A DNA stretch of 64,000 nucleotides from Hoylesella pleuritidis JCM 14110 (GCF_000613725.1 NZ_BAJN01000007.1:1-64000), one strand, 5' to 3'. Counted from the first letter of the stretch, positions 30,901-40,190 are shown. Made by a program: numbers and translations. Notes: a model not told the origin generated them from the sequence alone.

Positions 30901-31583
30901 AGAAAGGTTATCCAGTAGGATCCTTCTGGGCATGGAATTTTGCGGGACTTGACCCTCAAGGCGGTTACCCTTTATTCAATATTCCTACAAAGGAGGAGGG
31001 AGCCAATCCGCTGGATGCCACAACATATATGACATATGCCGGAACGACGGAGCCTGATTTTTCCGGCGGTATGTCGACTGTGCTGCGTTGGAAGACATTG
31101 ACCTTATCAGCATCGTTTAGCATAGCTCTTGGAGGCAAGCGTTTTCTTACCGACCTATTCGATGAAGATTACCTGAACAATAGTACGCCGTCGGCCTATT
31201 CCAATTTGTCTAAAGACATGGTGAAGCGGTGGCAGAAACCTGGCGACGAATTGCATACCCAGATCCCTACTATCCCCCATCGTAATATACCATTGGTAGA
31301 CTTGCCGAACGGATCAACAGAGTATCGTCATCGAATGTACAATTATTCTACGGCACGGGTGGTAAATGCTTCTTTCTTACGATGCAACAATATCTCTTTG
31401 TCTTATACAGTACCTGCAAAGATCGTGAACAAGATGGCATTGAAAAACCTTTCGATAAATGGTTCTGTCAGCAATCCATTTATCGTCGTCAGCAAAGATT
31501 ATAATGGAGTAGACCCAGAAGTAGCTACCGGTTCTCAACCGATTACTCCGAGTTATAGTCTTACTTTGAATTTTAGTTTGTAA
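27941..31583 (+). CDS. SusC/RagA-type TonB-linked outer-membrane transporter with STN domain
   Basis: About 1,200 residues. Order: signal peptide, STN domain (LTDRVTVECHNEPLASALKK through FKYSVNGKFIHIT), carboxypeptidase-like beta-sandwich (IQGKVLSKTMKDPLPGVTVF), TonB box (DEVVVTGYQ), plug with the SusC motif GVKAANGVIVITTK, and a 22-strand barrel ending in LNFSL. The main frame opens with a TTG at 27981. An ATG at 27941 begins a longer signal sequence (MEYKIKKWQICSRFACK) that would join the main frame if the A5 run at 27989-27993 were A4. It forms an import complex with the SusD gene 17 bp downstream. Confidence 0.9.
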
Positions 31584-31600
31584 TTTTAATTGTGGCTTCA

Positions 31601-33099
31601 ATGAAAAATATTATATTCTTAGGCGCAGTATTGATAACCTTGTCGTTTATAAGTTGCGACGATTTCCTTACGGAAAGCAGTCAGGACGAAGTAAGACCGA
31701 ATACTACAACGGATTTGGAAGAACTTCTATTGGGTGAAGGATATGCTTCTCGTACACCTATTTTCCCCTATCTTGAGCTGTTGACGGATAATGTGGAGAG
31801 CAACTACTCCAATGCAACTGGGCAAGAGACAATGCTCCTTAACGGCGCTCCTGTGTTTACTTGGGCTGAAGATATGTATGAACAGCTGCAAAAGAATAAC
31901 GTGCCATGGTATAATTCATGGCAAAATCTCTATCATTGGATCAATGGCTGTAACGTGGTCATCGATCAGTTACCTTTGGTTACAGGTTCCAAACAGGCCA
32001 AAGAAAGACTAAAAGCCGAAGCTTTAGGCCTACGTTCTTTTTATTATTTTATGCTTGTTAATGCCTATGCAGTTCCCTATAACACAGAAGATTCTGGTGC
32101 TAACACGGCTCCTGGAATACCTCTCATCTTGAAATCTACGGTAAAAGATGAGTTCCCGAAGCGCAATAGTGTGGCCGAGGTATATGAACAAATCGTAAAG
32201 GATCTTCTAGAAGCACGAAATCTTTTTGCCAAGAACGGTGTGGTAAATCATAGTGTATATACTGTGTCACCATTGTTTATCGATATGTTGTTGGCACGTG
32301 TATATCTCTACGAGGGAAAGTGGGATGAAGTTATCAAGTATAGCTCTTCCGTCATAGAACAGAAGCCTGCTCTCTTGAAACTCCGCCAGTTTTACACGTA
32401 TGATGAATGGCAGGGTGTGGTAATGTATGATATAGCAAAAGGCGGAATATATAATAGTAGCAGCCGGAATTAATTTGGGGTTACTCGATTAACGGTGAAT
32501 ACTCAGCATATTTTATGGGGGTAAACTTGTATATCGACCCAGGAAAGCTGCCAGCCTTTACTGTAAGCAAGGAATTGGAAACTATGTATACCTCTAACGA
32601 TATTCGCCGTGAAGCATATTATAACGCTTATCTTGTTATGAATGGATTCATACCGGAGAAACATTTGTTGGTAGGTCGTAAGAGCGAAAATGTTGTTCAG
32701 AATTCTACAAAGGGTATGCGTGTCTCGGAAGCATATCTAAACAGAGCAGAGGCTTACGCTCGTAAATATCTGCTCACTAAAGATGAACAAATGCGTATGG
32801 CGGCGTTGAGCGACCTCAACATACTGCGTGAAGCACGATTTACCGAACCGTATGTGAAGCTGGAAATAATGAATGGCGATGAATTGTTGAAATCCTGCTT
32901 GGATGAGCGAAGACGCGAACTCAGTTTTGAAGATCATCGTTGGTTCGACTTGCGACGGCTGGGAATGCCTGCTATCCAACACACTTTCTCTATTACAAAT
33001 GGGCAAATACGGACTTACCATTTGGAAAAGGGAAGCAGCAAATATGTACTGCCCATTGCCCGAGAAGTAAAAGACCGTAATCCGGAATTGGAAAAATAA
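31601..33099 (+). CDS. SusD/RagB-type surface lipoprotein, frameshifted
   Basis: Substrate-binding lid of the SusC transporter, a TPR-based lipoprotein (lipobox LSFISCDDF). The frame is broken near 32466: restoring one G in CCGGAATT (CCGGGAATT) joins the N-terminal part (to SSSR) with ELIWGYSINGEYSAYF and the C-terminal SusD domain (VSEAYLNRAEAYARKY, LDERRRELSFEDHRWFDLRR), giving 499 residues. The upstream in-frame GTG at 31592 is less likely than the ATG at 31601. Confidence 0.88.
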
Positions 33100-33113
33100 A
33101 GATTAAATATCGT

Positions 33114-34001
33114 ATGAAACAAATGATTTTATGTGTGGGGTTGCTATTGACTTTGACAGCCTGTGGAAATGAAGACCCCATTAATCCTGATAACAATTCA
33201 GAAAAGATTGTAGGCCCGCATACATTACCCCAAGGCACACACCCATATGATAAAATTATTCAGGAAGTGTATAGCAAAACGAGTACATTCCTACTCTATA
33301 AGTTTACCGATACCGACTTTGCATGGGGAGTCACACAAAACTTTTTGTGGAGCAAGGATAGAATGAAAGACGAAGGCTATCTTTACGAATTGCCGGACGA
33401 GAGATATGTAGGGAAGCAGGTGGAATTGTTGGAAACACAGTTTTTAAATTTATTCCCGACAGAGTTCTTGAAAAAACATCTGCCCTTGCGTATTCTACTT
33501 TGCGGAAAGCTCTATTATCTTGAAGGCGGTTATACAGAAATGCCTGCAGAAACAGATTATAAGCGCATCAATGCCTTTGAAGGATACGAATACTTTGCAG
33601 TAAATTGGGGAAATGGCGAACTGTCACAGATAACCAAAGAACAGAAAGACCAATTCAGAAAAGATATGTGTCTTCTCTTTCTCCGCCGCATCTACCCCTA
33701 CATAAATAAAGGCACCACCCGTGAAGTTATTCCTGAAGCCTTTATTTCAGTGTCTGCTTATGGTCCAAAAGCAGATGGTTCTTTGAAAGAAGGATTCTTG
33801 GATGCAAGCCATAAAAGTAGTGAACGTGAAGACTGGTTCGACTATTTGCAGACAATCGTATCTACTCCGTTGACAAAACTTGAGGCCTCGGATGGTATTC
33901 TGACCCATGAGTTGGTTAGGCGGAAGTATGATATCGTAATCCGATATTTCAAAGAACAATTCAATGTAGACCTACAAAATATTGGCAATATGAGTGAGTG
34001 A
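33114..34001 (+). CDS. Mx1-type metallopeptidase-like lipoprotein lacking HExxH
   Basis: A 295-residue lipoprotein (lipobox LTLTACGNE). Its position after SusD and its layout resemble the SusCD-associated zinc metallohydrolase lipoproteins of Bacteroidota (Mx1-type): a short N-terminal linker, about 110 residues of alpha/beta sequence, and the C-terminal RRKYDIVIRYFKEQFNVDLQ that ends those proteins. Where they carry HExxHxxH, this protein reads RKDMCLLFLRRIYPYINK, with no HExxH anywhere. It is therefore probably a non-catalytic, peptide-binding relative. The family link rests on memory of the pattern. Confidence 0.7.
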   Translation: MKQMILCVGLLLTLTACGNEDPINPDNNSEKIVGPHTLPQGTHPYDKIIQEVYSKTSTFLLYKFTDTDFAWGVTQNFLWSKDRMKDEGYLYELPDERYVGKQVELLETQFLNLFPTEFLKKHLPLRILLCGKLYYLEGGYTEMPAETDYKRINAFEGYEYFAVNWGNGELSQITKEQKDQFRKDMCLLFLRRIYPYINKGTTREVIPEAFISVSAYGPKADGSLKEGFLDASHKSSEREDWFDYLQTIVSTPLTKLEASDGILTHELVRRKYDIVIRYFKEQFNVDLQNIGNMSE

Positions 34002-34072
34002 ACCAAAACAGAAAACAAAAGAAGAATAAATAAATATAAAAGGGAATCCGATCAGATTTTCAAGATAAAACT

Positions 34073-35785
34073 ATGAAATATATGAAAGTAAAGAACACAA
34101 TTACGTCGGCCGTATTTTTGTTGCTTGCATCTTCTATGCTACAGGCTACGACTGCACAGGAATACAAACAGCGTGACCTCGACTGGTATAACCTGTCTCC
34201 TGCTACGGATACAATCTATGGGGTTAGTGCGAACGAAGCCTACAAGTTACTGAAAGGACGCAAAGCTAAACGTACCATCGTAGCCCTCATCGGCTCTGGG
34301 CTGGATGTGAAACACACCGATTTGAGGGGAAATATGTGGGAAAATCAAAGAGAGAAAGCCAACGGGCGTGATGATGATGGCAACGGGCTGATAGATGATA
34401 TCAATGGTTGGAACTTTTTAGGAAATAAGAAAAAGGAAAGTACCGTCCGTTCGATGAACTTTACTTTAAATCAAGGTGACCGAGAATATTTCAGATTGAA
34501 GGAGAAATATGCCGATTATGTATCCGACGGTAAGCGGTTTTATAAGTTCTTTGGTGACGAAATGGTGCAAGTAGAGGCACCTCAGGACATAAACGAATAC
34601 AAGTATTATCGTGATACAATCGTGTATGAGTCTCCCCTTGCTTCGCGTTATGCGGGTATATTGGCAGCAAAAATCGTACGCCATTATTCCAAGATATTCG
34701 ACGAAAGACTTCGTAAACGTTACCCTGATCAAGAGATAACCCAAAAAGAGTTTGAAACGCTTTATGATAAAAACGCTCCTAAAGATTCGTTATCGGATAT
34801 GTCTTTTATGATATTAGCTTACAGTTTTCCTGTTGCTAAAACGGAATCATGGAAAAAGATATATGACGTAGAAATGCAAGGTACGCCCATCCGACAAGCT
34901 CAGCAGGAGTATGAAATATATCTTAAAGCTAACGGCAACGACTACCGCAATGAAATAATAGGCGATGATCCGAATGATATCCATGATAACTGCTATGGAA
35001 ATGGGAATCTATTGACAGAAGATGCCAACATCGGAACAATGGAAGCTGGCATTATTGCTGGAGTGAGGAATAATCGGATCGGTATCGACGGTATTTGCAA
35101 CGAAGCGCTTATTATGCCCTTGCGTGCTTCTACCGCAGGCGACCCCTACCTTAAAGATATTGCGTTGGCCATAAAGTATGCAGTTGACCATGAAGCTAAA
35201 ATCATCGTTCTTCCTTCACAAAATACCCTTTATCCGGCTATTGAGCGGAAATGGATAGAAGATGCTTTGCTTTATGCAGAACAAAAAGACGCACTTGTAA
35301 TAGCACCCGTCACCGAGAGTTCTCAAGATATGGCACATACCTTATATTATCCTAACCGTTTTATGATACCAGAACATGAGCTTACAAACCTGATGATTGT
35401 AGCACCCAGTGATAAGGAAGGACGACCTTCTCTACGTGCGAATTTTGGTCGGAAGGAATTGGACATACATGCCCCAGGAAAAGAAATCTATACTGCTGGA
35501 GTGGGAAATACTTATGGATTGGCTACTGGAACAGGTATGGCTGCAGCATCATTGGCAGGAGTAGCTGCTTTAGTAAGAGCTTATTTCCCTACAATGAAAG
35601 CTGCTGAAGTGCGTCGGTTGCTCAATACAACCGCAACCCAAATGGATGATATGGAAGTGGAAAAAGCAATGATCGTAAACGAGCGTAAGGTGCAAGACCT
35701 TTTCTTTTATTCGGATATCTGTCTTTCGGGAGGTATCGTCAATGCAGCCAACGCCGTAAAAGAAGCCATCAAGCAGACAAAATAA
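34073..35785 (+). CDS. Subtilisin-fold (S8) pseudoprotease, exported
   Basis: 570 residues with a signal peptide (to about residue 29). The subtilase scaffold is clear: VALIGSGLDVKHTDLRGNMW, the Ca-loop-like DDDGNGLIDDINGWNF, NIGTMEAGIIAG and TGTGMAAASLAGVAALV. Each catalytic position is changed: Asp to Gly in IGSG (usually IDSG), His to Ile in NIGT (usually HGT), Ser to Gly in GTGMAA (usually GTSMAA). The oxyanion Asn region is also altered (APVTESS). An insertion of about 220 residues separates the first two motifs, as in intact Bacteroidota relatives. It cannot hydrolyse peptides by the usual mechanism; a binding or chaperone role is inferred. Confidence 0.85.
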   Translation: MKYMKVKNTITSAVFLLLASSMLQATTAQEYKQRDLDWYNLSPATDTIYGVSANEAYKLLKGRKAKRTIVALIGSGLDVKHTDLRGNMWENQREKANGRDDDGNGLIDDINGWNFLGNKKKESTVRSMNFTLNQGDREYFRLKEKYADYVSDGKRFYKFFGDEMVQVEAPQDINEYKYYRDTIVYESPLASRYAGILAAKIVRHYSKIFDERLRKRYPDQEITQKEFETLYDKNAPKDSLSDMSFMILAYSFPVAKTESWKKIYDVEMQGTPIRQAQQEYEIYLKANGNDYRNEIIGDDPNDIHDNCYGNGNLLTEDANIGTMEAGIIAGVRNNRIGIDGICNEALIMPLRASTAGDPYLKDIALAIKYAVDHEAKIIVLPSQNTLYPAIERKWIEDALLYAEQKDALVIAPVTESSQDMAHTLYYPNRFMIPEHELTNLMIVAPSDKEGRPSLRANFGRKELDIHAPGKEIYTAGVGNTYGLATGTGMAAASLAGVAALVRAYFPTMKAAEVRRLLNTTATQMDDMEVEKAMIVNERKVQDLFFYSDICLSGGIVNAANAVKEAIKQTK

Positions 35786-35851
35786 GAGAGAATTACGGAC
35801 TGACAGGCCTGAAGTCTTTGACTGCAAAGTAAAGATCTAAGCATTCAGAAT

Positions 35852-37015
35852 ATGAAAAATCATAACTATATTCTCTCCGGTTTCTTGCTATTACTGCCAT
35901 TGCGGATCACCGCACAGGAGTTTACCGCTAAACGGTACGTCGACACGATACGATACGAAATAAAATATGGACGTATCATAATTCCAGTTACGGTCAATCA
36001 AATGCAATGCAAATACATTTTGGATACCGGAGGACAGACAGCTACCATTTGGGAAGAGGCAAAGACAATGGGAGGAAAGCTGACCGGAGCTAATAAAGTA
36101 ACGGCAGACATGAACGGTAAAGCCAACATGTATTCGATGGGAAAACTGCCCAAAGTAAAGATTGGCAACCATCTGATACAGCCAGAACTCACTACTATTG
36201 CTTTGCCCAACATCAAAGGCTTTCGAGATTTAGGAGTGGTCGGCATCTTGGGAGGAGATGCTTTCAAAGATGTGGTGATGTCTTTAGTAAGTTCAAGCCG
36301 TGAAATCCATATTCATTATCCATATCGTCCGAAAGGCTTGAAACTGAATGACGGAATCCCACTGGCTGATTCCGAAACATGGCAAGTAAACTTTCCCTTG
36401 TCATTTTCAGGTACACCCGTGCAAGTCATGTTTGACACAGGTGTGCCCGAACTGCTGACGATGAATGAAAAGGATTATCTCTTATTGGCACAGATCTACG
36501 CAGCAACAGTCGTTCACAAAGGAAAGGGAACATTAGGTGCAGGACTTGAAGGACTGGCCGAACCTAAACATTTGAAGCAAGTTCGGTTAGATAAGTTTAC
36601 ATTAGGTGGCAAGTCTTTCAAAAATCCAACGTGTCTTGTAGCCTCTGATGTACCGACTATACTTGGTGCAGAGGTGCTGAGATACGGTATCGTAACGATC
36701 GATTATCCACGTGGAAGATTCTATTTCCAACCCTACAAACAATCTCCCGTAGACCTTTCAAAGGCAGCACCGATTTGGAGTGTGAGCATTCTCCCCGCTC
36801 GCGGAAAGTTTGAAATAGCTACCGTTTGGGAACCTCTTATAGACCGTGTCGATATAGGCGACGAGGTGATAGCCGTCAATGGAAAAGACATTACCCGTCT
36901 ACCTTTAAGCGAAATAGCTGTTTCCGATATCTTCGACCAGATCACTTCTTCCGAAGCTACGATTACAATTCGGCGTAAAAAGCGGAAATTCGATATTAAC
37001 ATTTATCGGCGTTAA
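35852..37015 (+). CDS. Retropepsin-like aspartyl protease with PDZ domain, exported
   Basis: 387 residues with a signal peptide (to about 22). Two retropepsin-like lobes each keep an aspartyl motif: YILDTGGQTATIW near residue 55 and VMFDTGVPELLTM near 193. A PDZ domain forms the C-terminus (about 315-387; VDIGDEVIAVNGKDI). It is the only protein of the secreted set in this locus that keeps complete catalytic motifs. It is followed 9 bp later by a paralogue with a different C-terminus. Confidence 0.83.
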   Translation: MKNHNYILSGFLLLLPLRITAQEFTAKRYVDTIRYEIKYGRIIIPVTVNQMQCKYILDTGGQTATIWEEAKTMGGKLTGANKVTADMNGKANMYSMGKLPKVKIGNHLIQPELTTIALPNIKGFRDLGVVGILGGDAFKDVVMSLVSSSREIHIHYPYRPKGLKLNDGIPLADSETWQVNFPLSFSGTPVQVMFDTGVPELLTMNEKDYLLLAQIYAATVVHKGKGTLGAGLEGLAEPKHLKQVRLDKFTLGGKSFKNPTCLVASDVPTILGAEVLRYGIVTIDYPRGRFYFQPYKQSPVDLSKAAPIWSVSILPARGKFEIATVWEPLIDRVDIGDEVIAVNGKDITRLPLSEIAVSDIFDQITSSEATITIRRKKRKFDINIYRR

Positions 37016-37024
37016 AATACTATT

Positions 37025-38173
37025 ATGCATATCCTCAACTCTTTTCTATTCTTATTTCTTCTTTTATTGTCGGCTCATTCAAGTCTGTTTGCCCAATCGG
37101 TCAACTCACTGCAAGAAACTTTCGACTACCAAGAATTAGCCGATGGCTCCATAGCCGTCACCTTACAAATGGATTCTCAGAATGCTTTGTTTGTATTAAG
37201 TGTTTCCAACAAAACAGCTCTGTTCAGCGAAACGTGCTCGAAAGAAGCTACGCCCGACATTCCTCATACCCTTGTTTTGGGGAAAAGCTTATATGCCGAC
37301 AGACGAATTTTCCCATATGTAAAACGACCATCAAGCTTCCAACCATATAAGATTGTCGGAATCTTAGGTCTCGATATGTTGCGGAATGTAATTTTGACAA
37401 TAGATTCCAGACTTCGGAAACTGACCTTTTCCAGTCCTTACAGACCTGATTTCATAAAATTATCCAACCGGATCAGGTTACAGACGGAACCCGAAGAGGA
37501 AGTGAGGATACCTCTTTCTATTAACGGTAAGAATTTCTCTTTACCCGTTTTACTTCATCTTCCTTCGCTTCTTTATCTAACTCCCAATGACCGAAAAAGC
37601 ATCGAAAGCACAGATTCTTGCACGGTACGCATTGCCAATACCACGATTCAGGGCGTAGCATTCAAGTCGGATCAGCCAGCCCGATCATATTTGGGGCACA
37701 ACCTATTGCATTATGGACTGCTTTCGATAGACTTTACCAAGTCGGCTGTTTATTTTCAGCCATTCGACGAAAATCCCGTCTCTTACAGCTCATCTGCCAA
37801 AAAACAACTGCTTACTTTGAGCGGAAAAGTAGCGGAGATAGGCCGGACCTATTTTTTAGATCATATTTGGGAATACACTACCCATCGTGAATTTGTCTAT
37901 AAAGATACAATTCCTGCTGTGATAGATTTTTGGGCTACCTGGTGTATTCCCTGCAAACGGCTCTCTCCCTTGCTCAACCAGTTAGCAGAAAAGTATAAGG
38001 GAAAGATTCGATTCTTCAAAGTCAATTACGATACAGAACAACAATTATCCAAGGATTTGGGCATCGGAGCTTTACCTACTTTATATATGATTCCCGCAAA
38101 GGGATTGCCACAACAGGTCGTGGGACCTAAATCCGAAGAGCTGGAATTGATGATTCAAAAGATGATAAAATAA
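37025..38173 (+). CDS. Degenerate retropepsin fold fused to thioredoxin, exported
   Basis: 382 residues with a signal peptide (to about 24). Residues about 30-260 align with the preceding aspartyl protease (KIVGILGLDMLRNVILTID and HYGLLSIDFTKSAVYFQPF match its counterparts), but the first DTG region reads LFVLSVSNKTALF and the second VLLHLPSLLYLT, so no catalytic Asp remains. Residues about 285-382 are a thioredoxin domain with intact WCIPCK, so periplasmic disulfide exchange is likely. It looks like a tandem duplicate in which the PDZ was replaced by thioredoxin. It ends the locus. Confidence 0.85.
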   Translation: MHILNSFLFLFLLLLSAHSSLFAQSVNSLQETFDYQELADGSIAVTLQMDSQNALFVLSVSNKTALFSETCSKEATPDIPHTLVLGKSLYADRRIFPYVKRPSSFQPYKIVGILGLDMLRNVILTIDSRLRKLTFSSPYRPDFIKLSNRIRLQTEPEEEVRIPLSINGKNFSLPVLLHLPSLLYLTPNDRKSIESTDSCTVRIANTTIQGVAFKSDQPARSYLGHNLLHYGLLSIDFTKSAVYFQPFDENPVSYSSSAKKQLLTLSGKVAEIGRTYFLDHIWEYTTHREFVYKDTIPAVIDFWATWCIPCKRLSPLLNQLAEKYKGKIRFFKVNYDTEQQLSKDLGIGALPTLYMIPAKGLPQQVVGPKSEELELMIQKMIK

Positions 38174-38208
38174 GTATTTCCAAACTTTCAGAATTATTAT
38201 AGAAATAC

Positions 38209-38600
38209 TTATTGTATGAGGTGATAGCTTCCGCCAGCTATCGACTTGACAATACCTTCCATTTCCAGTTTGAAAAGAATTGGAGCAAGGCGATTGATAG
38301 CTCATCCCATTGCTTTCACAAAATCTTCTGCAAAAGTGATGAGAGCGGCTACATTATCGCGAATCATATTGTTGCAATCTTCGCTGTATTTCGTCCCACT
38401 GCACCCGGGAATGCAAAAACGTCGTGGTTGCAGTCGCTTGACAGCCTTGCAGTAATAAGTCCGCCGCTATACGCTACACTTTCCATAAGGATGCAGACGT
38501 CGCTCATATCGGCTACGATACGGTTTCGCCGCACGAAATTGGCTTTATCAGCATTGGTGCGGATGAAAATCGGTAAGCAATCCGCCACGTGAAACCATCT
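38209..38600 (-). pseudogene. dprA: C-terminal fragment of DNA-processing protein DprA
   Basis: Minus-strand reading gives the DprA core tail: FVRRNRIVADMSDVCILMES, GGLITARLSSD and VFAFPGAVG, then after a one-base shift near 38398 KYSEDCNNMIRDNVAALITF and the C-terminal winged-helix part ending GGSYHLIQ. A TGA replaces a Trp in AMGW. Only the last 130 or so residues remain; the N-terminal Rossmann part is missing. DprA loads RecA on incoming DNA, so this copy is dead; a full copy may exist elsewhere. Confidence 0.85.
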
Positions 38601-38635
38601 GTTTTCAGAAATACTTGTCATATTAATTGTTCTAA
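38598..38635 (+). repeat. 38-bp direct repeat, copy 1
   Basis: TCTGTTTTCAGAAATACTTG continues to TTAATTGTTCTAA. The same sequence with one change (CATATT versus CGTATT) recurs at 38825-38862. Copy 1 abuts the broken 5' edge of the dprA fragment. Confidence 0.9.
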
Positions 38636-38719
38636 TAAAGATGCCCAATAACCTTTGGATATGTCGGAATTTGGCATAGAGAGTTTTCTTCTGTCATTTT
38701 TTAAGGCATATTTCTGTTA

Positions 38720-38787
38720 AATGAGAAGTCGTATAGTACTGCTCGGCAAGTCGTATAGAGCTGCCCCACTACTATGGGACTTGTTAT
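38720..38787. repeat. Dispersed 65-bp intergenic repeat, copy A
   Basis: Bounded by GAGAAGTC and GGGACTTGTTA, which are near-inverse ends; inside are two GTCGTATAG units and CTGCCCCACTACTATGGGAC. It is nearly identical, in opposite orientation, to 57058-57125. The terminal inverted ends suggest a small mobile or REP-like element. Confidence 0.85.
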
Positions 38788-38824
38788 TAGTTAATATAGA
38801 GAGATGTTATCGCTGTTTTCGTGT

Positions 38825-38862
38825 CTGTTTTCAGAAATACTTGTCGTATTAATTGTTCTAAA
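38825..38862 (+). repeat. 38-bp direct repeat, copy 2
   Basis: Second copy of the 38598-38635 sequence. The 189 bp between the copies contain dispersed repeat copy A. Confidence 0.9.
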
Positions 38863-38965
38863 TATGATGTACAAAGTTAATACTTCTTTCCGGAAAGAAA
38901 CAAGGTGTCTGTTTTTTACAAGTAAAAAGATGAGATAGAAAGACCGTTTTCTCGGTTAAAACTAT

Positions 38966-38973
38966 TACTTTTG
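38966..38973 (+). promoter_or_regulatory. -7 box for the nucleotidyltransferase gene
   Basis: TACTTTTG followed by CAATATG, 30 bp before the ATG at 39004, matching TAnnTTTG. Confidence 0.5.
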
Positions 38974-39003
38974 CAATATGAATTTTTAATCATAAAAAAC
39001 AGA

Positions 39004-39921
39004 ATGGATATGAAACCTACATTATTACTTCTTGCTGCGGGGATGGGAAGCCGATATGGTGGACTGAAACAGTTGGACGGATTGGGACCCAACGGAGAGA
39101 CCATTATGGATTATTCGATTTATGACGCGATTAAAGCCGGATTCGGAAAGATCGTTTTCGTGATCCGAAAAGATTTTGAAGAGGATTTCCGAAAGAAAGT
39201 CTTGTCTAAGTATGAGGGGCACATTCCTGCCGAGATTTGTTTCCAGTCGCTTGACAGTCTTCCTGCGGGCTTTTCCGTTCCCGAGGGGCGTCAGAAGCCG
39301 TGGGGCACCAATCACGCCGTGATGATGGCCGAAAATCTCATCCGTGAACCGTTTTGTGTAATCAACTGCGATGATTTTTATAATCGCGATGCATTTATGG
39401 TCATCGGCCGATTTTTAGCAGAACTGCCCGAAGGAAGTACCGATCGATATGCGATGGTGGGTTTCCGTGTAGGCAATACATTGAGTGAGAATGGCACGGT
39501 GGCGCGTGGCGTGTGCTCTACGGATGCCGCAGGTAATCTCTCGACGGTGGTAGAGCGTACGGAGATAATGCGTGTCAATGGTATCGTTTCATATAAAGAC
39601 GAACGGGGCGAGTGGGTTGGTATTGATGACAATACACCTGTATCGATGAATATGTGGGGCTTTACACCCGACTATTTCGCACATAGTGATGCCTATTTCA
39701 AAGAATTTCTGTCCGATCCGAAGAATATGGAAAATCTGAAAGCTGAGTTCTTTATCCCTCTGATGGTTAACAAATTGGTGAACGAAAAGACTTCAACGGT
39801 TAAAGTACTCGATACTACCAGTAAGTGGTTTGGTGTAACCTATGCCGCCGATCGTGAGGGAACGGTGGCGCGTATCAGGCAACTGGTTGATGAGGGAGTC
39901 TATCCCGAGAAATTGTTCTAA
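39004..39921 (+). CDS. Sugar-phosphate nucleotidyltransferase family protein
   Basis: A 305-residue GT-A-fold nucleotidyltransferase. The N-terminal nucleotide-binding signature LLAAGMGSRYGGLKQLDGLG is intact, followed by MDYSIYDAIKAG, PWGTNHAVMMAENL and the metal-binding INCDDFYN. Family members make NDP-sugars or related activated headgroups; the substrate here is not evident. The ATG at 39004 is preferred over an upstream ATG at 38971 because it directly precedes the signature and follows the promoter. Confidence 0.83.
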   Translation: MDMKPTLLLLAAGMGSRYGGLKQLDGLGPNGETIMDYSIYDAIKAGFGKIVFVIRKDFEEDFRKKVLSKYEGHIPAEICFQSLDSLPAGFSVPEGRQKPWGTNHAVMMAENLIREPFCVINCDDFYNRDAFMVIGRFLAELPEGSTDRYAMVGFRVGNTLSENGTVARGVCSTDAAGNLSTVVERTEIMRVNGIVSYKDERGEWVGIDDNTPVSMNMWGFTPDYFAHSDAYFKEFLSDPKNMENLKAEFFIPLMVNKLVNEKTSTVKVLDTTSKWFGVTYAADREGTVARIRQLVDEGVYPEKLF

Positions 39922-39935
39922 GTAAAGCATTTAGT

Positions 39936-39965
39936 AAAAAGGCGCATCTCCGGTGCGCCTTTTTA
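39936..39965. terminator. Intrinsic terminator after the nucleotidyltransferase
   Basis: AAAAAGGCGCA, a 7-nt loop, TGCGCCTTTTT, beginning 14 bp after the stop codon. Being A/T-flanked on both sides it could act in both directions. Confidence 0.9.
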
Positions 39966-40035
39966 CGTATTTTTGATGCAATCAATAGTTATTTCTTTGA
40001 CTACCATTAAGTAAAAAGAACTTTTCGATACGAGT

Positions 40036-40190
40036 ATGCGCGAGATCGACAGCTACTTTGAGCGGGAGTTCAACACAAGGCTATTACTTCCATTGCATTG
40101 GAGGAATTCCTCTATCAGACTTACCCATACATCTATCAAGAAATGGGGGTTATGTCGTCGGCCGATCGGCCACTTGTTAAAAACTCTTTT
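40036..40190 (+). pseudogene. Fragment of an unidentified protein at the island edge
   Basis: An ATG at 40036 opens MREIDSYFEREFN; after a one-base shift the neighbouring frame reads KAITSIALEEFLYQTYPYIY and MGVMSSADRPLVKN, which looks like genuine protein. It then passes into very T-rich sequence. The family is not recognised. The rest of the spacer to 40344 is A/T-rich without a clear gene. Confidence 0.35.
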
